From: an uncultured Lachnospiraceae bacterium
Lineage (GTDB): Bacteria; Bacillota; Clostridia; Lachnospirales; Lachnospiraceae
DNA length: 50,868 nt
Direction of reading: 5' to 3'
Assembly: GCA_946535225.1 (NCBI GenBank)
Contig: CAMNDJ010000009.1
Span: forward strand, 1 to 50,868
The position numbers were made by a program, and so were the translations under genes. The notes under the pieces were generated by a model. The model was not told the origin of the DNA and searched no databases. It saw only the letters and a program-made list of their open reading frames with translations. This document shows positions 18,520-27,205 of the stretch, in pieces (position 1 is the stretch's first letter; every line of letters begins with the position of its first letter).

Positions 18520-20318
18520 TGAAGAAAAATGACCGCCTGATAAACTGTATATTGGCAATAACGGGTTCAATATTGCTGTGGGGTATATTGGCGGTCTTTT
18601 TTGATCTCTATTATGACCTTAATGATGATGTGCTCATTAAGGATATTCTCGCGGGCTTCTATACGGGGACTCCCGATGCGCACAATAATCAGATGTTATA
18701 TCCCATAAGCATTATTATATCGTGTCTTTACAGGATCACGGATAAGATACCGTGGTTCGGACTTCTTGAGGTCGCGGCTATGATGATAAGCTTCGGGCTT
18801 ATCGGATACAGGATCTGCGGCCTGATCTGCAGGTTTTGGTTTAAGGTATTCTATATGGTCCTGCAGATGTTTATCTGCGCAGGACTTATGATGTGGGAGA
18901 TCGTTAATGTCCAATATACTGTGGTTGCCGGGATGCTCACTGCGGCTGCCGCCGTATGGTTATATACCGGAGAACCTGTGGGTACGTCAGATCAGACGGT
19001 AGTCGGTCTGCACAGGGACAGATGGGGAAGGATATTCAGGATCAGACAGGACGCAGACAGAAATATAGACAGGGATAATACGATACCCAAGGTATATAAG
19101 AAAGCCACTTATGCGGAGATGGGAGCTTTTATAAGGCGTAATGTTCCGGCGATCGTACTCACGGTCATCGCATTTAATATCCGCAGTGAACTGGTCCTTC
19201 TGTTAAGTCCCCTGCTTGCTGCCGCAGCCATAGCAAAGTGGGTTGAGGAAGACCACAAATGGGATCATCTTGCGATCTGCGGATATCTTGGCGTATTCCT
19301 GAGTATATGCATATTGCTGCTGGCTTCATTATCATTGGACGGGATCGCTTACAGTTCGCCCGAATGGAAGGAATACAGGCGGTTCTTTGATGCGAGGACA
19401 GAAGTATATGATTTTACCGGAGTACCTGATTATGAAGAGAATAAAGCTTTCTATGAGAAGGCGGGGATAAGCGAAGAACAGGTAGGGCTCTTAACGGATT
19501 ACAACTATTATCTGGATGAGAGTATAGATGCCGATCTGCTTGAGACTGTTGCAGAAGGTGTCAAGAGCGGAGCAGCTGTGGGAAGAAGAACCTACAGAAA
19601 GACGATCAGGGAAGCCGTATGGGAATATGTCCATAATTCACTTGATATTATGTCAACCAAAACTACCGTCTCTGCCGGTTCAGGTGAACATATATTTGCG
19701 GATGAGGCAGGTCAGCACAGGGGCTTTGTTCAGACGGTGATCATCCTGTATATCGCTCTTATCATAATTGCTTTTCTTACGGGAGATACAACTGTTGCGG
19801 TCAAGATACCCGTATTTGTCATCTTAAGGAGTATTCCCTGGATATATGTCTATCTTCAGGGAAGAGTGCTTGGCAGGATCACGCATCCGCTGTATATCCT
19901 GGAGATAATGGTATTGCTCGCGATGCTGTTTGCTGAGGGAATGAGGACAGAGGGAGAAGATAGCGGTATCAGACGTATGACCGGCGGATTCATTCTTCTG
20001 GCCGGATGTATCATAGCCATAATATGCATCGTGATGCTGCCCGTAAGATACAGGTATCTAAATAAGAGTGCAGCGGAAAGAGAAGCGGCCAATGCCGAAT
20101 ATTCGGTGATCACGGATAAGGTCACTTCAGCGCCGGATACATATTTCTATATAGATACTTATTCGACCGTGGATGCGACCGAGAAGATATTCGGTACAGA
20201 GCCGGTATCTAAGAAGAACATGCAGCTGCTCGGAGGTTGGATGGGCAACAGTCCGCTGGATAAAGACAAGCAGGATGCCTATGAAAAGAGTGAGGTTATT
20301 TTGACAAATATCGACTAA
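18519..20318 (+). CDS. Uncharacterised polytopic membrane protein
   Basis: 599 residues, about ten to twelve membrane segments. The first external loop holds YDLNDDVLIKDIL (Asp36-Asp37) followed by a long polar stretch, a layout seen in GT-C type transferases. A charged, Arg/Asp-rich insert at about residues 150-195 separates two membrane blocks, and the C-terminal 90 residues are soluble. I do not recognise the family. Its start overlaps the wecE stop by one base, so translation is coupled. A role in handling the Fuc4N-type sugar is possible but unproven. Confidence 0.6.
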   Translation: MKKNDRLINCILAITGSILLWGILAVFFDLYYDLNDDVLIKDILAGFYTGTPDAHNNQMLYPISIIISCLYRITDKIPWFGLLEVAAMMISFGLIGYRICGLICRFWFKVFYMVLQMFICAGLMMWEIVNVQYTVVAGMLTAAAAVWLYTGEPVGTSDQTVVGLHRDRWGRIFRIRQDADRNIDRDNTIPKVYKKATYAEMGAFIRRNVPAIVLTVIAFNIRSELVLLLSPLLAAAAIAKWVEEDHKWDHLAICGYLGVFLSICILLLASLSLDGIAYSSPEWKEYRRFFDARTEVYDFTGVPDYEENKAFYEKAGISEEQVGLLTDYNYYLDESIDADLLETVAEGVKSGAAVGRRTYRKTIREAVWEYVHNSLDIMSTKTTVSAGSGEHIFADEAGQHRGFVQTVIILYIALIIIAFLTGDTTVAVKIPVFVILRSIPWIYVYLQGRVLGRITHPLYILEIMVLLAMLFAEGMRTEGEDSGIRRMTGGFILLAGCIIAIICIVMLPVRYRYLNKSAAEREAANAEYSVITDKVTSAPDTYFYIDTYSTVDATEKIFGTEPVSKKNMQLLGGWMGNSPLDKDKQDAYEKSEVILTNID

Positions 20319-20366
20319 AAAAGTAAGATTATAAGTGGTTATCAATACGATTAAGGAAAGATCATT

Positions 20367-21314
20367 ATGCAAAAAATATCATTTGTGATACCGTGCTACA
20401 GAAGTGAGAATACTCTGGCTAAGGTCGTGACCGAAGTGCAGGATACCATGAAGGGCATGGCGGATAAATATGAATACGAGATAATCCTTGTAAATGACGA
20501 CTCGCCGGATGATACTTACGGCGTGATACGTACGATTGCAGATGCTTCGGACAATATTAAGGGCATTTCGCTTGCAAGGAACTTCGGTCAGCATGCGGCG
20601 CTCATGGCCGGATTCCACTATGTGAGCGGCGATATCATAGTCTGTCTTGACGATGACGGACAGACACCGGCTTCGGAAGTCGGTAAGCTTCTTGAGGCGG
20701 TCGACGGCGGGGCGGATGTAGCCTATGCCAGATATGCACATAAGAAGCATTCGTTTTTCCGTAATTTCGGCAGCTTCGTCAATGAGAAGATGCTGCAGTT
20801 CCTCCTTGGCAAACCCAAGGAACTTATAGTCAGCAGTTATTTTGCCGCCAAGAGATTCGTGATAGATGAAGTCATCAGATATGATAAGAGTTATCCCTAT
20901 ATGATGGGGCTTGTTCTGCGTACCACGAGAAGGATAGTCAATGTTGATGTCGATCACAGACAAAGAGAGGTCGGTCAGTCGGGATATACGCTAGGGAAGC
21001 TTCTTACTCTGTGGATGAACGGATTTACCGCTTTCAGTGTTACCCCGTTAAGGGTATCGACATGGTGTGGATGCATATTTGCGATCCTTGGTTTTCTGTA
21101 CGGTATTTATACGATAATCAAGCATTTTGTCCTGGGTATAGCTCCCTGGGGTTATGATTCGCTTATGTCTGCCATAAGTTTCATCGGCGGAATGATACTC
21201 CTTATGCTGGGGCTTACGGGTGAATATATCGGACGTATGTATATAAGCATGAATAATGCACCGCAGTACATAATAAGAGAGACAACGGATGACAGTGCGC
21301 CTTCGCACAGCTGA
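20367..21314 (+). CDS. GtrB-like polyprenyl-phosphate glycosyltransferase (GT2)
   Basis: 315 residues. The N-terminal GT2 domain shows FVIPCYRSENTL, VNDDSPDDTY and CLDDDGQTP, then the ARNFGQHAALMAG block of the dolichyl-phosphate-mannose synthase/ArnC/GtrB group. Two C-terminal membrane segments (about 230-255 and 265-290) end in GLTGEYIGRMY, which is diagnostic for the membrane-anchored group. It should move a sugar from a nucleotide onto undecaprenyl phosphate. With GtrA and GT-C-like proteins nearby, it makes a plausible three-part branch-sugar system. The donor may be the WecE product. Confidence 0.87.
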   Translation: MQKISFVIPCYRSENTLAKVVTEVQDTMKGMADKYEYEIILVNDDSPDDTYGVIRTIADASDNIKGISLARNFGQHAALMAGFHYVSGDIIVCLDDDGQTPASEVGKLLEAVDGGADVAYARYAHKKHSFFRNFGSFVNEKMLQFLLGKPKELIVSSYFAAKRFVIDEVIRYDKSYPYMMGLVLRTTRRIVNVDVDHRQREVGQSGYTLGKLLTLWMNGFTAFSVTPLRVSTWCGCIFAILGFLYGIYTIIKHFVLGIAPWGYDSLMSAISFIGGMILLMLGLTGEYIGRMYISMNNAPQYIIRETTDDSAPSHS

Positions 21315-21341
21315 TGCTGTAACAGAGACCGGACATACAGG

Positions 21342-21872
21342 ATGCAAAAGATTTCAGGTGAATCGAACAGAATATATATAAGACCTATCACGCAGGACGA
21401 TACGGATCTTATCGTGGAATGGCGTAATCGTGAGGACGTGAGGGAGCATTTCTTCTTCAGGGAGAGATTTACGAAGGCCATGCATGAGAAATGGCTTACA
21501 GAGAAGGTCATGACGGGCATGGTGGACCAGTTCATAGTATGCCTTAAGGATGGTGACAGACCGATCGGAAGCAGTTATCTGCGGGACATTGACAGGGAAG
21601 CGGGTTCGGCGGAATACGGTATCTTCATCGGAGAAGCCGATGCAAGAGGAATAGGCTTGGGATACGACATCCTGTGTGCGACCATGGATCATGCGATCGA
21701 TAAACTCGGACTTAAGCTTGTCAGAGCCAGAGCGATCTCGACCAATCTGGCTTCCATACATATATTTGAGAAATACGGTTTTGTGAGAGATGAACTGATA
21801 AGAAACGTCACCTGTTCCGATGCGAATATGGTCGATATGGTGATGTTAAGTTACAGGGTGACCAAGGACTGA
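21342..21872 (+). CDS. GNAT acetyltransferase, PseH- or WecD-like
   Basis: 176 residues of the RimJ/RimL-like GNAT fold. It has RIYIRPITQDD at the start, the VEWRNREDVREHFFF motif seen in amino-sugar acetyltransferases, and the acetyl-CoA loop DARGIGLGYDIL. The pseudaminic acid route needs PseH to N-acetylate the 4-amino-altrosamine, and the WecE product can also be N-acetylated by a WecD-type enzyme. No other candidate for either step lies in the window. The distance from pseI and the closeness to wecE make the Fuc4N assignment slightly more likely. The GNAT call is firm. Confidence 0.8.
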   Translation: MQKISGESNRIYIRPITQDDTDLIVEWRNREDVREHFFFRERFTKAMHEKWLTEKVMTGMVDQFIVCLKDGDRPIGSSYLRDIDREAGSAEYGIFIGEADARGIGLGYDILCATMDHAIDKLGLKLVRARAISTNLASIHIFEKYGFVRDELIRNVTCSDANMVDMVMLSYRVTKD

Positions 21873-21888
21873 AGGGAGAGACAGTTAT

Positions 21889-23070
21889 ATGAACGAAAAG
21901 GGTGAGATCTGCTTAGGTGTAGCGGGTGCGGGAAGAGCGACCGAGCTTCATATGAATGCGCTCAAGCGATTCAGCGGAGTGCCTGTATGCTACAAGCATA
22001 TAATCGCCAGAAGGTTTGAACAGGTCGATGCTGCCAAGAGAAGATTCGGATTCAAGACGGCATCTTTGGATTTTAACGATCTGTTGAATGACCCCGAGAT
22101 AGATGTGATCGATATATGTACACCTCCTTATCTTCATGAGGATATGATCGAGAAAGCGATACGTGCGGGCAAGCATGTCATTTGTGAGAAGCCCTTAAGC
22201 GGTTATTTCGGAAGACCCGGAGATAAGACGCCCATAGGTACCGGAGTATCCAAGGCTGTGATGTATGACGAACTGATGGCAGATCTTGATCGCCTTAAGG
22301 AAGTCATAGACGGATCGGATAAGATGTTCATGTATGCCGAGAATTTCGTCTATGCGCCGGCTATAATGAAGGCTGCCGAGATAGTGAACAGCAAAAGATC
22401 CAGGATACTTTTTGCCAAGGGCGAAGAGAGCCTTAAGGGTTCCAGCTCACCGGTTGCCGGAGACTGGGATAAGACCGGCGGCGGAACGTTCATAAGAACC
22501 GGAGCTCATCCCTTGAGTGCCATTCTGTGGCTTAAGCAGGTAGAGGCCAAGGCCAGAGGGGAAGAGATAAGGGTCGAGAGTGTATATGCAGACATGGAGA
22601 CCATCACCAATGATCTGACGGAATATGAGCACAGACATATAGCGGCCAGACCTGTTGACGTTGAAGATATAGGAACGGTCATCCTTAAGTTCTCTGATAA
22701 GTCCAGAGCAGTTGTAATGGCAACGGATACACTGCTTGGAGGCAGCCGCAACTATGTGGAACTGTATTGTAATGATACAACGCTTAACTGCAGGCTGACC
22801 ATGTCCGATCTCATGGATACGTATTTCCTCGATGAGGACGGCCTTGAAGATGTGTACATTTCGGAGATGCTTCCGTCAAAGACGGGATGGAATCATCCTT
22901 TCCTTGAGGATGAGATCATAAGAGGATATACGGATGAGATGAGAGATTTCATCGAATCCATCTACTATGGCAGGGAACCGAGATCGGGATTCGATCTTGC
23001 TTACGATACGATCAAGATAATCTATGCAGCATATAAGTCTGCAGAGTTGGGACAACCGGTGATCTTCTGA
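21889..23070 (+). CDS. Gfo/Idh/MocA family oxidoreductase
   Basis: 393 residues. The N-terminal Rossmann domain has GVAGAGRATELH and ends in CEKPLS, where the Lys of EKP is the usual catalytic residue. A C-terminal alpha/beta domain follows. It should be an NAD(P)-dependent sugar or cyclitol dehydrogenase. An insert of about 25 residues (GRPGDKTPIGTG and following) comes right after EKPLS. It shares one base with the DAHP synthase start, so the pair is translationally coupled. The substrate cannot be assigned; a nucleotide-sugar 3-keto or 4-keto step is possible. Confidence 0.85.
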   Translation: MNEKGEICLGVAGAGRATELHMNALKRFSGVPVCYKHIIARRFEQVDAAKRRFGFKTASLDFNDLLNDPEIDVIDICTPPYLHEDMIEKAIRAGKHVICEKPLSGYFGRPGDKTPIGTGVSKAVMYDELMADLDRLKEVIDGSDKMFMYAENFVYAPAIMKAAEIVNSKRSRILFAKGEESLKGSSSPVAGDWDKTGGGTFIRTGAHPLSAILWLKQVEAKARGEEIRVESVYADMETITNDLTEYEHRHIAARPVDVEDIGTVILKFSDKSRAVVMATDTLLGGSRNYVELYCNDTTLNCRLTMSDLMDTYFLDEDGLEDVYISEMLPSKTGWNHPFLEDEIIRGYTDEMRDFIESIYYGREPRSGFDLAYDTIKIIYAAYKSAELGQPVIF

Positions 23071-24092
23071 TGAGATATATCAAGAGCCTTCCTGAACCGG
23101 AGCAGATAGCGCAGGCTTATCCGATCTCCGGCGCGGAAACAGAGAACAGAAAAAAACGTCTTAAAGAGATCAAGACCATACTTGAGGGCAGAGACGACCG
23201 TAAGCTTCTGCTCATCGGCCCGTGTTCGGCGGACAATGAGGATTCGGTGCTTGAGTATACGCTGAGGCTGCGTAAGCTGCAGGATGAAGTGGCTTCACGT
23301 TTCCTTATGATACCCAGGATCTATACGAGCAAGCCCAGGACTAACGGCAAAGGATACAAGGGATTAGTGCATCGTCCGGAATCGGACAGCGGTGAAGATG
23401 ACCTTATAACGGGCATTGAGTCCATGAGAAGACTTCATGTCAGAGTAATAGAAGAGACGGGCTTTTTTGCTGCGGATGAACTGCTCTATCCGGAGCTTTA
23501 CCGTTATGTGGAAGATATCCTTGTATATATCGCGATAGGAGCAAGATCTGTTGAGGATCAGCAGCACAGGTTGATCGCCAGCGGAATGGATATTCCTGTT
23601 GGAATGAAGAATCCTACTGGCGGGGATCTCGCCACTTTGCTCAATTCCATAGTGGCTGCCCAGAGCAGACAGCATCTTCCCTTCAGCGGATGGGAAGTAG
23701 AGACAGAGGGCAATCCCTATGCACATGCGATGTTAAGGGGATATACCAATGCAGAGGGCAAGAACGTCCCGAATTACTATTATGAGAATCTCTGTGATCT
23801 TCATGACGCATATGTCAGGTTGAACCTTAAGAATCCTTCGGTGATCGTTGACTGCAATCACAGCAATTCCGGCAAGAAGTATGAAGAGCAGATAAGGATA
23901 GCCGAAGATGTTATGGATTCCTGTGCCCGTAACGGCAGCATAGGAAGATTTGTCAAAGGACTGATGATCGAGAGTTATCTTGTGGACGGCAATCAGATGA
24001 TAGGAGCCGGGACCTACGGATGTTCCATTACAGATCCGTGTCTGGGATGGGACAAAACAGAGAAACTGATCAGGAGACTGGCGGATGAATAA
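23070..24092 (+). CDS. 3-deoxy-7-phosphoheptulonate (DAHP) synthase, class I
   Basis: 340 residues, condensing phosphoenolpyruvate and erythrose 4-phosphate in the first step of the shikimate pathway. It belongs to the AroF/AroG-type class. The catalytic and metal residues known from E. coli AroG are all present: Cys52 in GPCSAD, Arg83, Lys88 in KPRT, Lys180 in GMKNPT, His264 in CNHSNSGKK, Glu301 and Asp322 in ITDPCLGW. It overlaps the next membrane-protein gene by eight bases. No other aromatic pathway gene is nearby, and its setting inside a glycan operon is odd. By sequence it should be active as a DAHP synthase. Confidence 0.88.
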   Translation: MRYIKSLPEPEQIAQAYPISGAETENRKKRLKEIKTILEGRDDRKLLLIGPCSADNEDSVLEYTLRLRKLQDEVASRFLMIPRIYTSKPRTNGKGYKGLVHRPESDSGEDDLITGIESMRRLHVRVIEETGFFAADELLYPELYRYVEDILVYIAIGARSVEDQQHRLIASGMDIPVGMKNPTGGDLATLLNSIVAAQSRQHLPFSGWEVETEGNPYAHAMLRGYTNAEGKNVPNYYYENLCDLHDAYVRLNLKNPSVIVDCNHSNSGKKYEEQIRIAEDVMDSCARNGSIGRFVKGLMIESYLVDGNQMIGAGTYGCSITDPCLGWDKTEKLIRRLADE

Positions 24093-25974
24093 GTATCTGT
24101 CTAAGCCATATATACCGTATATCGTCGCACTCTTAGGAACCTACGGACTTGAAGGGGTGTCGGCTTTGTCAGTATCGGAGAATATACGTTTTTCCAACAG
24201 TATATTCTCATTTTTTGTGTTCATATTAAGCGCCGGACTGCTTAAGAAGATATGGAAGGAATTTGTCGATGGATCTTTGGGCCGTAAGATCTGGGCCGGC
24301 ATTTTTGCTTTTTTGATATCGGTGGCGCTTCACTTCGGCAGCAGGCTGGAGGTTGTGGAGAATGTGAGACCTGCGAACATGGAAATGTGGATCAGGATAA
24401 TCTTCCTCGCATTCTTTGTATGTCCCGTTGTCACGGTACTGTGGAACAGGGCAGACCGTTTAGATTTTTTTGTATTAAGAGACGGACAGACCGGATCGAC
24501 TGAGAGCAAGAGAATAAACGGTTTACAGATCTGGGCGATGATCTTCCTTATGTGGATCCCGGTATTTTTAGCGCTTTATCCCGGAGCCTTCGTATATGAT
24601 GCTCAGGAAGAATACATTGAAGTGATATCAAGGGCTTTTACCACTCATCATCCGCTTTTGCATGTACTTGCTTTGGGCGGTCTTGTTCACGGAGCTGAAT
24701 ATATCGGTAAGCATCCCAATGCAGGGATCGCACTTTATGTGATTATTCAGATGATCATAATGTCAGGGATTTTAGCCTACAGCATTAAGAAATTGGAGAG
24801 TTTCGGACTTAAGAAGGCATACCTCATTTTTGTCATGGCTTTCTACGGACTTTTTCCCGTATTCCCCATGTATGCGGTATGTACGGCCAAGGACGGACTG
24901 TTCACTTCATTCCTGTTCCTGTGTATCACAGAGCTTGCCGTATACGTTCTTGATGTCGAGCAGTTTGATCCGGTCATTTTTACCATAGGTTCCGTTCTTA
25001 TGATGCTCATGCGCAATAACGGCATCTATGCATATGTTGCGGCCATGGTTGTCATAGCTGTATTCGAACTTATCCGATGCAGGACAAAAAATAAGGCGAC
25101 TAAGGATGATGGTTGTACAGACGCAGATAATAACGGGGCGAACACTCCGCCGATCAAGATGACTCATACCCGTAAGGGCAGAGTCTGCAAGCTCATTATG
25201 CTTGCGATATTATCGATCGTTCTGTATATCGGGTCCAATGCCGTTCTTAAGATCGCCACACATGCGACCGCTGATGAGCATCAGGAGATCCTGACCGTGC
25301 CGATACAGCAGCTTGCAAGGACATATACATATTCGGCGGACGTGTTCTCTGAAGATGATATAGAGACACTTCATAAGTTTATTCCGGAAGAGAGCCTTAT
25401 CACATACAGATTCAGGATAAGTGATGTTTTAAAGAGCGGATTCAATAATCCGGCTTATGACAGAGATCCTGCCTCATTCTGGTCTCTGTGGAGGAAGATC
25501 GGGATCAGGAAACCGATGATATATCTCAACGCGTGGTTCGGAACATCATACGGATACTGGTATCCGGATGCGCTTAATAATGTATATGCGGGTAATCAGA
25601 TGTATACATTCCAATATACAGACAGTTCGTATTTCGGATTTGAGACTGAACCTCCGGGTGTCAGAGACAGTAAGTTCCCGCTGCTTGAGAGATTCTATGA
25701 GAACTTAAGTCTTAAGCAGTTCCAGCAGAGAATCCCTGTGGTCAGTCAGTTATTCTCTCCGGGATTTATGTGGTGGCTGTGTGCATTTGTGATATGCTAT
25801 CTTTTGAGCAGGGGAAATAAGTCCGTACGGAATCTGATCCCCTTATTGCCGGCAGTCTGTGTCTGGCTTACGGTACTGTTAGGACCGACAACACTGGTAA
25901 GATATGTATTGATACTCTGGTTCACGGTGCCGTTATACATGGCCCTGATCGTAAAGAAAGATGAAGCAGTATGA
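24085..25974 (+). CDS. DUF6020-type polytopic membrane protein
   Basis: 629 residues with about twelve membrane segments and two long external stretches. The loop YPGAFVYDAQEEY (from residue 165), followed by FTTHHPLLH, matches the DUF6020-type membrane proteins common in clostridial glycan loci. The Asp and paired His positions recall GT-C transferases. A hydrophilic low-complexity insert (TDADNNGANTP region, bases about 25084-25185) lies in an internal loop. It overlaps both neighbours (the DAHP synthase stop, and ATGA with the next GT4). A paralogue is encoded at 27206. The biochemical role is not known. Confidence 0.7.
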   Translation: MNKYLSKPYIPYIVALLGTYGLEGVSALSVSENIRFSNSIFSFFVFILSAGLLKKIWKEFVDGSLGRKIWAGIFAFLISVALHFGSRLEVVENVRPANMEMWIRIIFLAFFVCPVVTVLWNRADRLDFFVLRDGQTGSTESKRINGLQIWAMIFLMWIPVFLALYPGAFVYDAQEEYIEVISRAFTTHHPLLHVLALGGLVHGAEYIGKHPNAGIALYVIIQMIIMSGILAYSIKKLESFGLKKAYLIFVMAFYGLFPVFPMYAVCTAKDGLFTSFLFLCITELAVYVLDVEQFDPVIFTIGSVLMMLMRNNGIYAYVAAMVVIAVFELIRCRTKNKATKDDGCTDADNNGANTPPIKMTHTRKGRVCKLIMLAILSIVLYIGSNAVLKIATHATADEHQEILTVPIQQLARTYTYSADVFSEDDIETLHKFIPEESLITYRFRISDVLKSGFNNPAYDRDPASFWSLWRKIGIRKPMIYLNAWFGTSYGYWYPDALNNVYAGNQMYTFQYTDSSYFGFETEPPGVRDSKFPLLERFYENLSLKQFQQRIPVVSQLFSPGFMWWLCAFVICYLLSRGNKSVRNLIPLLPAVCVWLTVLLGPTTLVRYVLILWFTVPLYMALIVKKDEAV

Positions 25975-27188
25975 AACGAATAGCTTTTTATATAGGTGAC
26001 CTTGGAAAGGGCGGAGCGGAACATGTTATCCGTAATCTGGCGGAATACTTCAATTCCAGAGGTGTAGAGACCTATATGGTAACAAAACTGAAAGAGGAGG
26101 ATGAATATGAGCTGAGTGAGGGGATCACAAGGATCATAGCGGATATCGATCCTTCGGAAGAAAAGGGGCGTGTCCATAATCTTTTTGCCAGGATAAGAAA
26201 ACTTCGTAAGATCTGGAAAGAGATACATCCGGATATAATCGTATCTTTTATTAAGAAGAATAATCTTATGGCACTTGCATCGTCGAGGGGACTGAATATC
26301 CCCGTGGTAGTCAGTGTTCGCTCGGATCCTGAAAGGGAGTTCGGAAGCGAATTTGTTAAGAAACTCTCTTTTGCGATGTTTAAGAAGGCTGCCGGGATAG
26401 TCGTACTGACCAAGCAGGCTGCGGAATTCTTCCCGCCGGCGCTCAGTGACAGGATCTCGGTAATGCCCAATGCGATCGATCGAAAATTTGTGGACGTTCT
26501 TGAAGCCAAGAAAGAATGGTACGGCATTGACGAGCATATGGATCCTTCAGAGGATCAGGTTGAATATATGTATGCCAAGAGAAGACATGAAGTGATAACC
26601 GTCGGACGCATCGATGAGAACAAGAATCAGAAGATGTTAGTCGATGCCTTTGCAATGGCAGCTGATAAGCATCCGGATTGGACGTTGCATATCTACGGTG
26701 ACGGTGAAGGCAGGATGGATCTTGTTGAGTATGTCATAGGTCTTGACAAGCGTATGCCTGCGTCGGGAGATCACAAGCCGGGAAGCCGGGATGAAAACGG
26801 TAATTACATGAATATGTCTGACAGGATAATCTTTCACGGCGTGACGGATAATGTGGCAAATGTCATGGCAGGCAGATCGATATTTGTTTTGCCTTCCAAG
26901 CAGGAAGGAATGCCGAATGCTCTGATAGAGGCCATGGTCATGGGTATGGCCTGCATAAGTACGGATTGTCCCTGTGGCGGTCCGGCCGAACTTATCAAGG
27001 ACGGGGTCAACGGACTCTTAGTACAGGTGACTGACGTTACGACCATGGCAGATGATCTGGATAACCTTATGGGTGATGATATGTTAAGGCAGATGCTCGG
27101 TACGCAGGCTTCTATGCTCATTGACAAGGTGCATCCCGATGCGGTATGCAAACAGTGGTATGACTATCTGGATGAGTTGGCTGTGTGA
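25971..27188 (+). CDS. Glycosyltransferase family 4
   Basis: 405 residues, GT-B fold. The N-terminal GDLGKGGAEHVIRNLAEYF is the typical acceptor-side glycine loop, and the C-terminal donor site is VLPSKQEGMPNALIEAMVMG, with the E-x7-E pattern of retaining GT4 enzymes. An insert of about 25 polar residues (SGDHKPGSRDENGNY, bases 26755-26825) sits in the C-terminal domain. The start overlaps the previous stop (ATGA). It is flanked by two DUF6020 proteins and probably extends the lipid-linked glycan in the cytoplasm. Confidence 0.87.
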   Translation: MKRIAFYIGDLGKGGAEHVIRNLAEYFNSRGVETYMVTKLKEEDEYELSEGITRIIADIDPSEEKGRVHNLFARIRKLRKIWKEIHPDIIVSFIKKNNLMALASSRGLNIPVVVSVRSDPEREFGSEFVKKLSFAMFKKAAGIVVLTKQAAEFFPPALSDRISVMPNAIDRKFVDVLEAKKEWYGIDEHMDPSEDQVEYMYAKRRHEVITVGRIDENKNQKMLVDAFAMAADKHPDWTLHIYGDGEGRMDLVEYVIGLDKRMPASGDHKPGSRDENGNYMNMSDRIIFHGVTDNVANVMAGRSIFVLPSKQEGMPNALIEAMVMGMACISTDCPCGGPAELIKDGVNGLLVQVTDVTTMADDLDNLMGDDMLRQMLGTQASMLIDKVHPDAVCKQWYDYLDELAV

Positions 27189-27205
27189 TCGTAACATAAG
27201 GATAA

